DNA of 64,000 nt from an uncultured Dehalococcoidia bacterium (GTDB taxonomy: Bacteria; Chloroflexota; Dehalococcoidia; Lucifugimonadales; UBA1127): assembly GCA_951812285.1 (NCBI GenBank), contig OX638292.1, forward strand, positions 294,774-358,773, written 5' to 3'. Position 1 is the stretch's first letter; the number at the start of each line of letters is the position of its first letter. The position numbers and the translations under genes were made by a program. The notes under the pieces were generated by a model. It was not told the DNA's origin. It saw nothing but the letters and a program-made list of their open reading frames with translations, and did no database searches. This document shows positions 26,552 through 34,403 of this stretch, piece by piece.

Positions 26552-26669
26552 GGTCCTCCTGGGCTGCCGATTCGTCTCATGGCGAGGCGCGGGTACAGGA
26601 TAGTCCCGCGAGGGCTGCGCGTCACCCCCATCCTAACCTTCCTCCTGAGGGGGAAGGGACTTCCAAGTA

Positions 26670-26698
26670 GAAGGGCCCCTGCGGTGCAGGAGCCCTTC
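26670..26698 (-). terminator. Hairpin terminator after the Rieske oxygenase gene
   Basis: 13-bp arms with one mismatch (GAAGGGCCCCTGC / GCAGGAGCCCTTC), loop GGT. On the minus strand it follows the stop by 22 bases, with a weak T-rich tail (CTACTTGG). Confidence 0.6.
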
Positions 26699-26720
26699 CA
26701 AACTGCCGGGTTGTATTGGC

Positions 26721-28055
26721 CTATTGCACCGTCGACAGGCCGGGGTGCTTGACGAAGGCCTTTCGCAGCTCGGACGTGCCCTCGAGCCAGTCGGTCTCCT
26801 TGGGGAGGACGACGCCGCCGGAGCGGAGGGCGTAGAGCTCGGGGTGGTCAACAGGATCGGGGATGATGCCCTCCTGCAGGTCGCGGGCGGCGCTCATCAG
26901 GCGGCGTCGGGTCTTGATGACCATGGTGTCGCTGGTGCCGAGGTGCTCCTTGGTGCGGTCAACGACGGCGCCCATGGCCTCCGTGACCACCTGGTCCTGC
27001 AGGTAGATACCGTCGATGCCGGTGAAGTTCTGGCCGCTCTTCTGGGCCTCGCGGTCGATCATGTAGTCGTTGTCCGCGTTCTGGGTCAGGTTCCAGCGGT
27101 CGTACCAGCCGGTGCCGTTGGGGATGTAGGAGGAGGAGCCGGACTTGCCGTCGATGTTGACGCCCCTGCGCGGCGGTGCGGAGCCTCCCTGTCCCGCCGA
27201 GTTACCCTGGCGAGTGCTGGGGACCATCATGTTCCAAAACATGGTGTGCTCGTCGTCGACGGGCACCCACGCCCTTGCGAGGATCTGAACGCCGAGGACG
27301 CCGGTGGGGATCATCGAGTAGAAGGGCAGCAGGAAGTGGGCGAAGCGCCAGTAGTAGTTGCCCTCCGAGGCGTCACGGTAGGCGGCGTAGCTGGTGCCGT
27401 AGTCCGTGTCAATGATCTTGTAGCGCGGGTTGCGGACGTTGACGGTGTAGTAGTCGAAGGAGCCGGGGGCCGCGTTTCCGGGGTCAACAGCGCCGAGGTG
27501 CAGGAAGCCGAGGTGGGAGGTGTCGATGTCGCCCTCAAGGGCCTGCACGAAGTTGCAGCTGCGCATGACGGTCGCGACGGCCCACTCGCCCTCGGGGACC
27601 ATGTTGGCCTCGAGGTCCGGGAGGGGCGGGAGCTCCTTGCGGGGGCCCATGTAGGTCCAGATAACGCCGCCGCGCTCACGGCAGGGGTAGGACTTGATCT
27701 TGACCTTTTCCTTGAAGTTGGACTCGGCGGGTTCCGAGGGCATGTCGACGCATTCGCCGTTCACGTCAAACTTCCAGCCGTGGTAGACGCAGCGGAGACC
27801 GCACTCCTCGTTCCGGCCGAAGAAGAGGCTGGCGCGACGGTGCGGGCAGTAGTTGTCGAGGATGCCGACGTCGCCGTTGGTGTCGCGGAAGGCGACGAGC
27901 TCCTCGCTCAGCAGCTTGATGCGGACGGGCGGGCAGTCGGGCTCGGGAAGCTCAATCGACTGGACCGCGGGGATCCAGAATTCCCGCATGAGGTCACCCA
28001 TGGGGGTCCCGGGGCCCACCTGGGTCAAGAGTGCGTTGTCTTTGGCCGTCAGCAT
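26721..28055 (-). CDS. Rieske [2Fe-2S] aromatic-ring oxygenase, catalytic subunit (phthalate/O-demethylase type)
   Basis: A 444-residue Rieske non-heme iron oxygenase. Rieske motif: 'CPHRRASLFFGRNEECGLRC' then 'VYHGWKFD', i.e. C-x-H and C-x2-H at about residues 69-92. The mononuclear iron site has the expected bridging Asp and two His in 'GDIDTSHLGFLHLG'. The layout fits single-component-type oxygenases such as phthalate 4,5-dioxygenase or vanillate/LigX-like demethylases, which need a separate reductase. None is encoded nearby. GGAGGG precedes the ATG. It has its own promoter and terminator. The substrate is unknown. Confidence 0.92.
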   Translation of the reverse strand: MLTAKDNALLTQVGPGTPMGDLMREFWIPAVQSIELPEPDCPPVRIKLLSEELVAFRDTNGDVGILDNYCPHRRASLFFGRNEECGLRCVYHGWKFDVNGECVDMPSEPAESNFKEKVKIKSYPCRERGGVIWTYMGPRKELPPLPDLEANMVPEGEWAVATVMRSCNFVQALEGDIDTSHLGFLHLGAVDPGNAAPGSFDYYTVNVRNPRYKIIDTDYGTSYAAYRDASEGNYYWRFAHFLLPFYSMIPTGVLGVQILARAWVPVDDEHTMFWNMMVPSTRQGNSAGQGGSAPPRRGVNIDGKSGSSSYIPNGTGWYDRWNLTQNADNDYMIDREAQKSGQNFTGIDGIYLQDQVVTEAMGAVVDRTKEHLGTSDTMVIKTRRRLMSAARDLQEGIIPDPVDHPELYALRSGGVVLPKETDWLEGTSELRKAFVKHPGLSTVQ

Positions 28056-28094
28056 TTACACCCTCCACGATTCTATTCGTTGGGATACCGGTTC

Positions 28095-28123
28095 AATCTA
28101 CGCCGCACGGTTGCCAGTGTCAA
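28095..28123 (-). promoter_or_regulatory. Candidate promoter of the Rieske oxygenase gene
   Basis: On the minus strand: perfect TTGACA (28118-28123), 17-base spacer, TAGATT (four of six). Leader about 30 bases. Confidence 0.6.
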
Positions 28124-28164
28124 CACGCGCGCGAGGCGCGCGATGCCCGTGACGACGGCAATGG

Positions 28165-28173
28165 TGGTAGAAT
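28165..28173 (+). promoter_or_regulatory. Candidate extended -10 promoter of the GatC-like/amidase pair
   Basis: TGGTAGAAT: TGn plus TAGAAT (five of six). It faces away from the Rieske promoter, giving a divergent promoter pair in 178 bases. Confidence 0.4.
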
Positions 28174-28233
28174 CACGGCGCAGCAATTGCCTGTCCGTAG
28201 CGTCGCTATGGACGGGTGGAAGGAAGGCGCACC

Positions 28234-28425
28234 ATGGCGGACGACGACAGGGAAGAACTGTTTGCGCTGCTGGCCCACTCCGGGTTCAGCTTCTCTGACG
28301 AAGAGATGGAGGAGATGCTGAGGGTCTTTCGCGTGAACAAGGAGCGGCTGCGGCGGCTCCACGAGGCCGAGCTCGACGACGAAGAGGTTGCCGGTAGCTT
28401 CACGCCGGTGTGGAAGGGGGCGTAG
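28234..28425 (+). CDS. Small GatC/AtzG-like amidase partner (putative)
   Basis: A 63-residue helical protein: 'REELFALLAHSGFSFSDEEM' then a second helix and a flexible tail ending 'GSFTPVWKGA'. It has the size and shape of GatC or AtzG, small subunits that wrap around amidase-signature enzymes and stabilise them. Start at 28234 follows AGGAAGG at six bases. The amidase ATG begins two bases after its stop, which argues for stoichiometric co-expression. I cannot show homology by eye, so the partner role rests on context and architecture. Confidence 0.6.
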   Translation: MADDDREELFALLAHSGFSFSDEEMEEMLRVFRVNKERLRRLHEAELDDEEVAGSFTPVWKGA

Positions 28426-28427
28426 CC

Positions 28428-29834
28428 ATGGCGCAGATGACACGCGACGAACTTTGCTTCATGAGCATCGGCGAGGCGAGCGGACTGCTGCGCGACCGCG
28501 AGCTGTCGCCGGTGGAGCTGACGCAGGCGTACCTCGACCGCATCGAGGCGCTGGACGACCGGGTGAAGTCGTACGTGACGCTGCTGCCGGAAGCCGCGCT
28601 GCAGCAGGCGCGCACGGCGGAGGACGAGATCGTTCGGGGCGAGTACCGCGGACCGATGCACGGCGTGCCCGTGGCCTACAAGGACCTGTACGACACGGAG
28701 GGCGTCCGCACGACGGGGCAGTCGAAGGTACTGGAGCACCGAGTGCCGGCGGAGGACTGCACCGCGATCGTGAAGTTGCGGGAGGCCGGGGCGGTCACAC
28801 TGGGCAAGCTGGCGATGCACGAGTTCGCGCTGGGCGGGCCGAAGACGAGCCTGTTCGACCAGGCGTGCAACCCGTGGAACCTGGACCACGTGACGGGGGG
28901 ATCGAGCAGCGGCTCCGGCGCGGCGATGGCGGCGGGACTTGCGATGGGGACGCTGGGGTCGGACACGGGCGGCTCCATCCGCGGGCCGGCGGCGCTGTGC
29001 GGCATCGTCGGGATGAAGCCGACGTATGGGCGGGTCAGCCGGTACGGCGTGCTGCCGCTGAGCTGGTCGCTGGACCACTGCGGGCCAATGACGTGGACGG
29101 TGGAAGACGCGGCGCTCATGCTGCAGGCCATCGCGGGGCACGACCCGAAGGACCCGACGTCGAGCACGGAGCCGGTGCCGGACTACGCGGCGGCGCTGGG
29201 CGGCGACCTGCGCGGGCTGACGGTCGGGGTGCCGCGCCACTACTTCTTCGGCGACGACGTGGCCCTCGATCCGGAGGTGGCCGACGCGGTGAACAAGGCC
29301 ATCGACACGCTGGGCGAGCTGGGGGCGACAGTGCGGGACATCGAGATTCCGAGTTTGCAGTATGCGAGCATCGCCAACAACGTCATCATGATCAGCGAGG
29401 CGCACGCGTACCACCGGAAGAACCTGCTCTCGCAGCCGGAGAACTACGGCGACATCGTGCGGACGCGGTTCATCCTCGGTGCGGTGTACACGGCAGGCGA
29501 CTACGTGCAGGCGCAGCGGGCACGGAGCCGGCTCCGCCGGGAGTTCGCGGAGGCGCTGGGGAGCGTGGACCTGATCGCGGCGACGGTTATGCCGAAGCCG
29601 GCGGCGTCGCTTGCGGACTTTGACCCGCTCGGCATGATGATGACGCCCAGCCTGATGGCGCCTTTCAACGAAACCGGGTTGCCGTCGATGTCGGTGCCGG
29701 TGGGGTTCTCTTCGGACGGGCTGCCCATCGGCATGCAGCTGGCCGCTGCGCCGTTCCGCGAGGACACGGTGCTGAAGGCGGGGCACGCCTACCAGCAGCA
29801 GGCGCGATGGCACGACCAGCGGCCGGCGCTCTAG
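28428..29834 (+). CDS. Amidase-signature family amidase (GatA-like)
   Basis: A 468-residue Ser-cisSer-Lys hydrolase. The catalytic triad region is intact: Lys in 'GVPVAYKDLYDTEG', the Ser/Gly-rich 'GGSSSGSGAAMAAG' and nucleophile Ser in 'GSDTGGSIRGPAALCG', followed by 'VGMKPTYGRVSRYG'. It could be a GatA subunit, but no gatB is adjacent, so a stand-alone amidase (amino-acid amide, allophanate- or biuret-type) with a small partner is more likely. AAGGGGG precedes the ATG at 28428. Next gene is a medium-chain dehydrogenase 34 bases on, probably the same transcript. Confidence 0.9.
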   Translation: MAQMTRDELCFMSIGEASGLLRDRELSPVELTQAYLDRIEALDDRVKSYVTLLPEAALQQARTAEDEIVRGEYRGPMHGVPVAYKDLYDTEGVRTTGQSKVLEHRVPAEDCTAIVKLREAGAVTLGKLAMHEFALGGPKTSLFDQACNPWNLDHVTGGSSSGSGAAMAAGLAMGTLGSDTGGSIRGPAALCGIVGMKPTYGRVSRYGVLPLSWSLDHCGPMTWTVEDAALMLQAIAGHDPKDPTSSTEPVPDYAAALGGDLRGLTVGVPRHYFFGDDVALDPEVADAVNKAIDTLGELGATVRDIEIPSLQYASIANNVIMISEAHAYHRKNLLSQPENYGDIVRTRFILGAVYTAGDYVQAQRARSRLRREFAEALGSVDLIAATVMPKPAASLADFDPLGMMMTPSLMAPFNETGLPSMSVPVGFSSDGLPIGMQLAAAPFREDTVLKAGHAYQQQARWHDQRPAL

Positions 29835-29868
29835 TCCCACACATCTCCCAGACAGTCGAGGAGGAAAC

Positions 29869-30855
29869 ATGAAGGCGATACAGGTCTTCGGGCCCAAGCA
29901 CATGCGAATGGTGGACGTCCCGGAGCCGCAGCGGGAGAGCGGGCAGCTGCTCATCCGCAGCGAGGTACTCTCCATCTGCGGCAGCGACATGCGCTCTTTC
30001 CGGTTCGCGTTTCCGGAGGAGCAGTACCCGCTTGCGCCGTGCATGCCGTGCCACGAGTGCGTGGGCATCGTGGAGGAGAGCGACTCGGCGGAGGTACCGG
30101 CGGGGACGCGGGTCATCGCGCTGAACATCGGGCGCGGTGGGCGCGGAGGCAACTACGGCATGGGGGCGCAGTACGTGCTCTCGGCGCCGGACCTTGTCAT
30201 CCCGCTGCCGGAGGGCGCGGACCCGTTCACCTACATGATGTGCCAGCCCGTCGGAACAGTGCTGTACGCGGCCAAGCGGCTGCCCAACGTCATCGGGCAG
30301 TCGGTGGTCGTGCTGGGGCAGGGGGTTATCGGACTGACCTTTACGCGGCTTGCCGTGCAGATGGGCGCGGGGAAGGTCATCGCCGTCGACCACCACGACT
30401 ACCGTCTGGCGAAGTCGCGGTCGCTGGGGGCGACGCACACGATCAACTCCTACAATGAGGACCCCATCGCGGTGGTGCGCGAGCTGACGGACGGCGAGGG
30501 CGCCGACGTGGTCATCGAGGCCGCCGGGCAGATCGAGACGGTGGAGATGATCAAAGGGCTGGTGAAGATGTTCGGCACCATTTCCCTGTTCGGGCTGCCG
30601 GAGGAGCCGAAGGTGGAGCTGGACTACGTCGGGCTCATGCGACGACAGGCGATCATCATCCCGAACGTGAGCGCGTCGACGAACGACCCGACGGGCTGCA
30701 TAAGGGAGACGGTGGACCTGGTGAACAGCGGGCAGCTAGACGTGTCGTGGCTGGTGACGCACCGGCTGCCGTTCTCGGAGGCGCCGAGGGCGTACGAGAT
30801 GTACGAGGGGTACCAGGACGAGATCATCAAGGTGGTGATGGACGCGAGCGCTTAG
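29869..30855 (+). CDS. Medium-chain dehydrogenase, threonine/sorbitol-dehydrogenase-like, without structural-zinc lobe
   Basis: A 328-residue NAD(P)-dependent MDR protein. GroES-like domain with catalytic zinc candidates: Cys in 'SICGSDMRSF' and the His-Glu of 'PCHECVGIVEE' (usual GHE is CHE here). Rossmann loop 'VVLGQGVIGLTFTRLA' and acidic 'AVDHHDYRLAKSRSLGA'. The four-Cys structural zinc lobe of classical alcohol dehydrogenases is missing, which accounts for the shorter length. GAGGAGG lies before the ATG. It probably oxidises a sugar alcohol or hydroxy acid. Role with the upstream amidase is unclear. Confidence 0.85.
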   Translation: MKAIQVFGPKHMRMVDVPEPQRESGQLLIRSEVLSICGSDMRSFRFAFPEEQYPLAPCMPCHECVGIVEESDSAEVPAGTRVIALNIGRGGRGGNYGMGAQYVLSAPDLVIPLPEGADPFTYMMCQPVGTVLYAAKRLPNVIGQSVVVLGQGVIGLTFTRLAVQMGAGKVIAVDHHDYRLAKSRSLGATHTINSYNEDPIAVVRELTDGEGADVVIEAAGQIETVEMIKGLVKMFGTISLFGLPEEPKVELDYVGLMRRQAIIIPNVSASTNDPTGCIRETVDLVNSGQLDVSWLVTHRLPFSEAPRAYEMYEGYQDEIIKVVMDASA

Positions 30856-30878
30856 GGCGGGTACCTCGCGAAGGGTGA

Positions 30879-30904
30879 GGTTCCTGCCTGCGCGGGAACG
30901 ACGG
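30879..30904. repeat. Intergenic palindromic repeat, 'GTTCCTGCCTGCGCGGGAACGACGG' copy
   Basis: Variant of the ATTCCTGCCTTCGCAGGAAT repeat seen at 11643 and 40844, with compensating arm changes (GTTCC / GGAAC). Confidence 0.6.
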
Positions 30905-30912
30905 AAATGAGG

Positions 30913-30938
30913 AAAGGGGCCGGAATTCCGGCCCCTTT
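30913..30938. terminator. Bidirectional rho-independent terminator
   Basis: Perfect 11-bp arms AAAGGGGCCGG / CCGGCCCCTTT around AATT, with TCT or TTCC tails on either side. It sits between convergent genes. Confidence 0.85.
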
Positions 30939-30962
30939 CTACGTTACAGCGGGTACGCGGTG

Positions 30963-31919
30963 TTACCGCTCGTTGCCGGCGCGGAGCCAGCCGATGTAGT
31001 CGGCGATGCCGGTGTAGAGGGTGAACTGGGGCTCGTAGCCGACGTCGGCCCTGATCTGTGACGGGTCGCCGTAGGGGTCCTTGCGGGCGCTGGGGCCGTT
31101 GCCCGGCTGGAGCTCGATCTTGGCGTCGGGGATGACCTCCTTGATGCCGTCGACGAGGTCCTGGTTGCGGTGGGTGCGGCCGCTGCTGATGTTGTAGGTC
31201 TTGTTGGGCAGCGACTCGGCGCGGTGGACCATGCTGATGCCGAGGCCGCAGTCCTTGACGTAGCAGAAGTCGGCCTCGTCCTCGGCGAAGGGGACGCCGC
31301 CGCGGCCGGCTGCGAGGTTGGGCTCCTCGCCCTTGACGGCGGCGTGCACGAGACGGCTCGGCAGGTTGGCCATCGAGTGGTAGAGGGGGCCCCAGATGCC
31401 GCCGATGCGGAGGTTGACGACCTCGATGCCGGAGCGGACGCCGACGTGGCCGCCGACGATCTCAAAGGTCTTCTTGTAGGTCTCGGTCGGGTTGCCGGTG
31501 CCGTAGATGGGGAGGGCGATGTCCTCCTTGAACGGGCCCTCGGCGACGCTGGAATAGATGGCGATGGAGCTGGCGAGGGAGACGCGGGAGACGCCCCACT
31601 GCACGCCGGCCTCCATGACGTTCATCAGGCCGTTCAGGTTGACGCGCATGTCACCGATGGCGTCGTAGGCGCCGAGGCCGGTGACGGCGAGGTGGCAGAT
31701 GCTGGTGATGTTGTGCTTCTCGCCAATGGCGAGGAGACCCTCGCGGTCGGTCACGTCGACCTTTTCGACGTGGACGCGGCTGCCGTAGTCGTCCTTGATG
31801 AAGCTGGGCTCACGCCAGGTCTGGTAATAGGTGATGGCCACTTCTTCCTCGCCCGCGTCGAGCATCGCGCGAGCGGTGTGCAGGCCAATGAACCCCATGC
31901 CGCCTGTAATCAGAATCAT
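30963..31919 (-). CDS. NAD-dependent epimerase/dehydratase (extended SDR)
   Basis: A 318-residue extended short-chain dehydrogenase. Rossmann signature 'ILITGGMGFIGLHTARAML' at the N-terminus; the Ser of the catalytic triad is in 'SLASSIAIYSS' and the Tyr/Lys pair appears as 'PTETYKKTFEIV' (Y-K-K-x, close to the usual YxxxK but compressed), so activity should be checked. Typical acceptors are nucleotide sugars. GGAGG before the ATG at 31919 fixes the start, and the longer reading to 32003 adds upstream leader. It stands alone with its own promoter. Confidence 0.87.
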   Translation of the reverse strand: MILITGGMGFIGLHTARAMLDAGEEEVAITYYQTWREPSFIKDDYGSRVHVEKVDVTDREGLLAIGEKHNITSICHLAVTGLGAYDAIGDMRVNLNGLMNVMEAGVQWGVSRVSLASSIAIYSSVAEGPFKEDIALPIYGTGNPTETYKKTFEIVGGHVGVRSGIEVVNLRIGGIWGPLYHSMANLPSRLVHAAVKGEEPNLAAGRGGVPFAEDEADFCYVKDCGLGISMVHRAESLPNKTYNISSGRTHRNQDLVDGIKEVIPDAKIELQPGNGPSARKDPYGDPSQIRADVGYEPQFTLYTGIADYIGWLRAGNER

Positions 31920-31998
31920 TGTTGTCCTCCAGTCAATTTGCGCGGCTGCCGGGAGCCGTGCGCGCACAACGCCCACGGATGCAGTCGCTTCGGGCGGT

Positions 31999-32028
31999 AG
32001 CATAGCTAGGCGGGATTCGCGTTGTCAA
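31999..32028 (-). promoter_or_regulatory. Candidate promoter of the epimerase gene
   Basis: Minus strand: perfect TTGACA (32023-32028), 18-base spacer, TATGCT (four of six). Leader about 70 bases. Confidence 0.6.
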
Positions 32029-32052
32029 CCGGAACGCAGGGGGACACGGGAC

Positions 32053-32403
32053 CTAAGTGAGGTACGGGTCGACGGGGTTAAGCGTTTGGTTGACCGGGTC
32101 TACGGCCAACCGCAAGATTTCCAGCGTGACCATGCCAATGAGGGGAGTTGCGTCCTCGGGGCCGAATACCACAGGAATCACTCCCGAAACGCCATCTATC
32201 TGTGCTCGCATGCCGCCCATCGACAGAGTAATGCGGCCTCCATTGGCGAGCCGGAAGTTTGCCTCCGTTTCCGGGAGCACGCCCATTTCGTTAAGCAAAC
32301 TGGTGGGCAGCAGACTATAGCTGGCCCCAGTGTCAACCAAGCCCTCCACCTCTCGGGAGACTTCACCGTCAAGAGTGGAAATTGTCATGGGGCGTGTGAA
32401 CAT
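32053..32403 (-). CDS. Retropepsin-like (clan AA) aspartic protease-fold protein
   Basis: A 116-residue single-lobe aspartic protease-like protein. The catalytic motif 'GLVDTGASYSLLP' (Asp24) is intact and a second landmark 'PLIGMVTLEILRL' occurs near the C-terminus, as in bacterial retropepsin-like families. Such proteins work as dimers, and their substrates are mostly unknown. A TTG two codons upstream is possible, but the ATG at 32403 fits better. A second, degenerate relative is encoded 71 bases upstream in the same orientation. No signal peptide, so presumably cytosolic. Confidence 0.8.
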   Translation of the reverse strand: MFTRPMTISTLDGEVSREVEGLVDTGASYSLLPTSLLNEMGVLPETEANFRLANGGRITLSMGGMRAQIDGVSGVIPVVFGPEDATPLIGMVTLEILRLAVDPVNQTLNPVDPYLT

Positions 32404-32474
32404 GCCCAAATTAGGCCCCCTTTATGGGAATGCACAGGAAGTATAGCACAAAAAGGCCATCAGGATTTCAATCG

Positions 32475-32861
32475 TTATCCCGAACGCGGGGGGACGGGGC
32501 GGCGTGTGGGCATCCAGCCGTGGGTGGGCAAGAGCCGCTGCGTCGTGGGGTCGGCCTTTAGCTGCAGCGAAGCCAGCGCGACTCTGCCGAGCAGGGGCTC
32601 TGCGCCGTCGGGGCCGAACACGACGGGCGTGACGCCTGAGGAGCCCTCGACGGTGAGACGGACGTCGCCGATGTCCATGAGCTCTCGGCGGCCGCCGGGG
32701 AGGTTGAAGTGGGCCTGCCTGTCGGGAGCGAGGCCGAGGCCGCGCAGGAGGCTGCCGGGGAGCATGGAGAAGGCGAGGTCGATGTTGACGGTTGCCCTGA
32801 CGTCGCGCTGGTCGTGCCAGTCGGGGGAGGAGACTGTCACGCGGCAGGGGAAGGTGGACAT
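32475..32861 (-). CDS. Degenerate retropepsin-like paralog
   Basis: A 128-residue relative of the neighbouring aspartic protease-like protein. They share 'SLLP/MLPxSLL', 'GVTPVVFGPDGAEPLLG' against 'GVIPVVFGPEDATPLIG', and the following 'VALASLQLKADPTTQ'. The catalytic DTGAS is replaced by 'IDLAFSML': the Asp stays but the Thr-Gly is lost, with a two-residue deletion. It is therefore unlikely to be proteolytic and may be a pseudoenzyme or regulatory subunit. Starts three bases after the ubiX stop, so it is probably transcribed with it. Confidence 0.75.
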   Translation of the reverse strand: MSTFPCRVTVSSPDWHDQRDVRATVNIDLAFSMLPGSLLRGLGLAPDRQAHFNLPGGRRELMDIGDVRLTVEGSSGVTPVVFGPDGAEPLLGRVALASLQLKADPTTQRLLPTHGWMPTRRPVPPRSG

Positions 32862-32864
32862 GGG

Positions 32865-33476
32865 CTACCGCCCCCCGTCCCGGTCGGGGCGGTACTGGTG
32901 CTCGTCCTCCAGTGCCTCCTCGACACCGAGGGCCACGAGGACGCGGTCGACGACGAAGTCGACCACCTCGTCGACGGTGTGCGGGCGCAGGTAAAAGGGC
33001 GGCTCGGGCGGGAGGACAACGGCGCCGAGCTGGCTCGCGCGGAGCATGTTCTCGAGGTGGCCGGAGTGCAGTGGCGTCTCGCGGGGGGTGATGACGAGGG
33101 TGCGGCGCTCCTTCAGGCAGACGTCGGCGGCGCGGAGGAGGAGGTTGTCGGAGCGACCGTGGGCGATGGCGGAGAGGCTGTTCATGCTGCAGGGGATGAC
33201 GGCCATGCCTCGCGTGGGGTAGGAGCCGCTGGCGATGGGGGCGCGGAGGTCGCCGATGGCGTACTCGGTGAAGTGGGGCGACTCCTGCCAGCCGGCGACC
33301 GTGGCGGCGTAGCTGCGGTCCATCTCCTCGGCCCAGACGAGACGGCCGCCGGGGGAGCAGACGAACGCGACGTCGGTCTCGCGGCGGAGGAGGGCGTCGA
33401 CGAGGCCCTTCGCCATGACGGCGCCGCTGGCGCCGGTCACGCCGACGATGACGGGGCGGGCGTCGTGCGTCGTCAT
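32865..33476 (-). CDS. ubiX: Flavin prenyltransferase UbiX
   Basis: A 203-residue enzyme that attaches dimethylallyl to FMN, making the prenylated-FMN cofactor for UbiD. Seen: 'VGVTGASGAVMAKGLVDAL', 'GSYPTRGMAVIPCSMNSLSAIAHG' landmarks (MAVIPCSMNSLSAIA), and 'RRTLVITPRETPLHSGHLENML' features. Normal length. Its start overlaps the ubiA stop by four bases. Together with ubiA and ubiD it forms a reverse-strand operon. Confidence 0.94.
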   Translation of the reverse strand: MTTHDARPVIVGVTGASGAVMAKGLVDALLRRETDVAFVCSPGGRLVWAEEMDRSYAATVAGWQESPHFTEYAIGDLRAPIASGSYPTRGMAVIPCSMNSLSAIAHGRSDNLLLRAADVCLKERRTLVITPRETPLHSGHLENMLRASQLGAVVLPPEPPFYLRPHTVDEVVDFVVDRVLVALGVEEALEDEHQYRPDRDGGR

Positions 33477-34357
33477 ACGACCACGACCGCGATGAAGGTG
33501 AAGACGAGCACGGCGAGGCTGATGACGGCGTTGACCTGCGTAAAGACGAAACGGAGCTTGGACATGTCATCGGGCTTGAGGGCGATGTGCTCGTACACGA
33601 GCAGCACGGCTGCGATGCCCCAGCCGATGAAGTAGGGCCACGGGAGCTCGAGCCAGAGGCCGAGGGCCAGCAGGGCGGAGGCGGTCAGGACGTGCATGGC
33701 GCGGGAGACCCAGAAGGCGGCGTGGATGCCGAACCGGGCGGGCAGCGCCCTGATGCCGTGGGTGCGGTCGAACTCCATGTCGCCGACGGTGTTGAAGATG
33801 TCGAAGCCGCTGGCGAAGGTGGCGACGACGGCGTAGAGGAGGACGGCCTCCCACGCGAGCTCGCCGGTGACGCCGACCCAGCCGCCGGCGGGCGCGATGG
33901 CGAGCGTCATGCCGAGGGTGAAGTGCGTAAGCCAGGAGAACCGCTTGACCGTCGAGTAGCCGACGACGAAGAGGGCGCCGATGGGCGAGAGCGCGAGGGC
34001 GAGTGGGTTGAGCTGCCACGCGGCGACGAAGTAGAGCGCGAGTCCGGCGACGGCCAGCGCAGAGAGCTCCCACGGCTGCAGGAGGCCCTGCGGCAGGTGG
34101 CGGTCGGCGGTGCGCGGGTTGACGGCGTCGATGTTGCGGTCGAAGACGCGGTTGACGGCCATGCCGGCGTTGCGCGCGCCGACCATGGCGAGGGTGACCC
34201 AGATGAACGGCTGGAGCTCCGGCAGGCCGTCGGCGGCGAGGAGCATGCCGATGTAGGCGAAGGGCAGCGCAAAGAGGCTCTGCTCGAACTTCACGGCCGC
34301 GAGGACGTAGTTGAGTTTCCTGAGGGGTCCGGCGTTTTCGTGCGCTACGTTCTGCAT
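33473..34357 (-). CDS. ubiA: UbiA-family prenyltransferase (4-hydroxybenzoate/MqnP-type)
   Basis: A 294-residue membrane prenyltransferase with eight or nine helices. First Asp-rich motif 'NRVFDRNIDAVNPRT' (N-x3-D-x3-D), second motif 'NTVGDMEFDRTHGIRALPARFG'-like region (D-M-E-F-D). In organisms that make menaquinone by the futalosine route, a UbiA-like protein (MqnP) prenylates a naphthoate and UbiD/UbiX-like proteins decarboxylate it. The gene trio here fits that or a ubiquinone-type path, and no mqn or ubi companion is in the window to decide. Confidence 0.9.
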   Translation of the reverse strand: MQNVAHENAGPLRKLNYVLAAVKFEQSLFALPFAYIGMLLAADGLPELQPFIWVTLAMVGARNAGMAVNRVFDRNIDAVNPRTADRHLPQGLLQPWELSALAVAGLALYFVAAWQLNPLALALSPIGALFVVGYSTVKRFSWLTHFTLGMTLAIAPAGGWVGVTGELAWEAVLLYAVVATFASGFDIFNTVGDMEFDRTHGIRALPARFGIHAAFWVSRAMHVLTASALLALGLWLELPWPYFIGWGIAAVLLVYEHIALKPDDMSKLRFVFTQVNAVISLAVLVFTFIAVVVV

Positions 34358-34403
34358 CTGTCCAACTGGTTGTGCGTCAGGATCCGTGTCTGTGCACCTT
34401 CAA

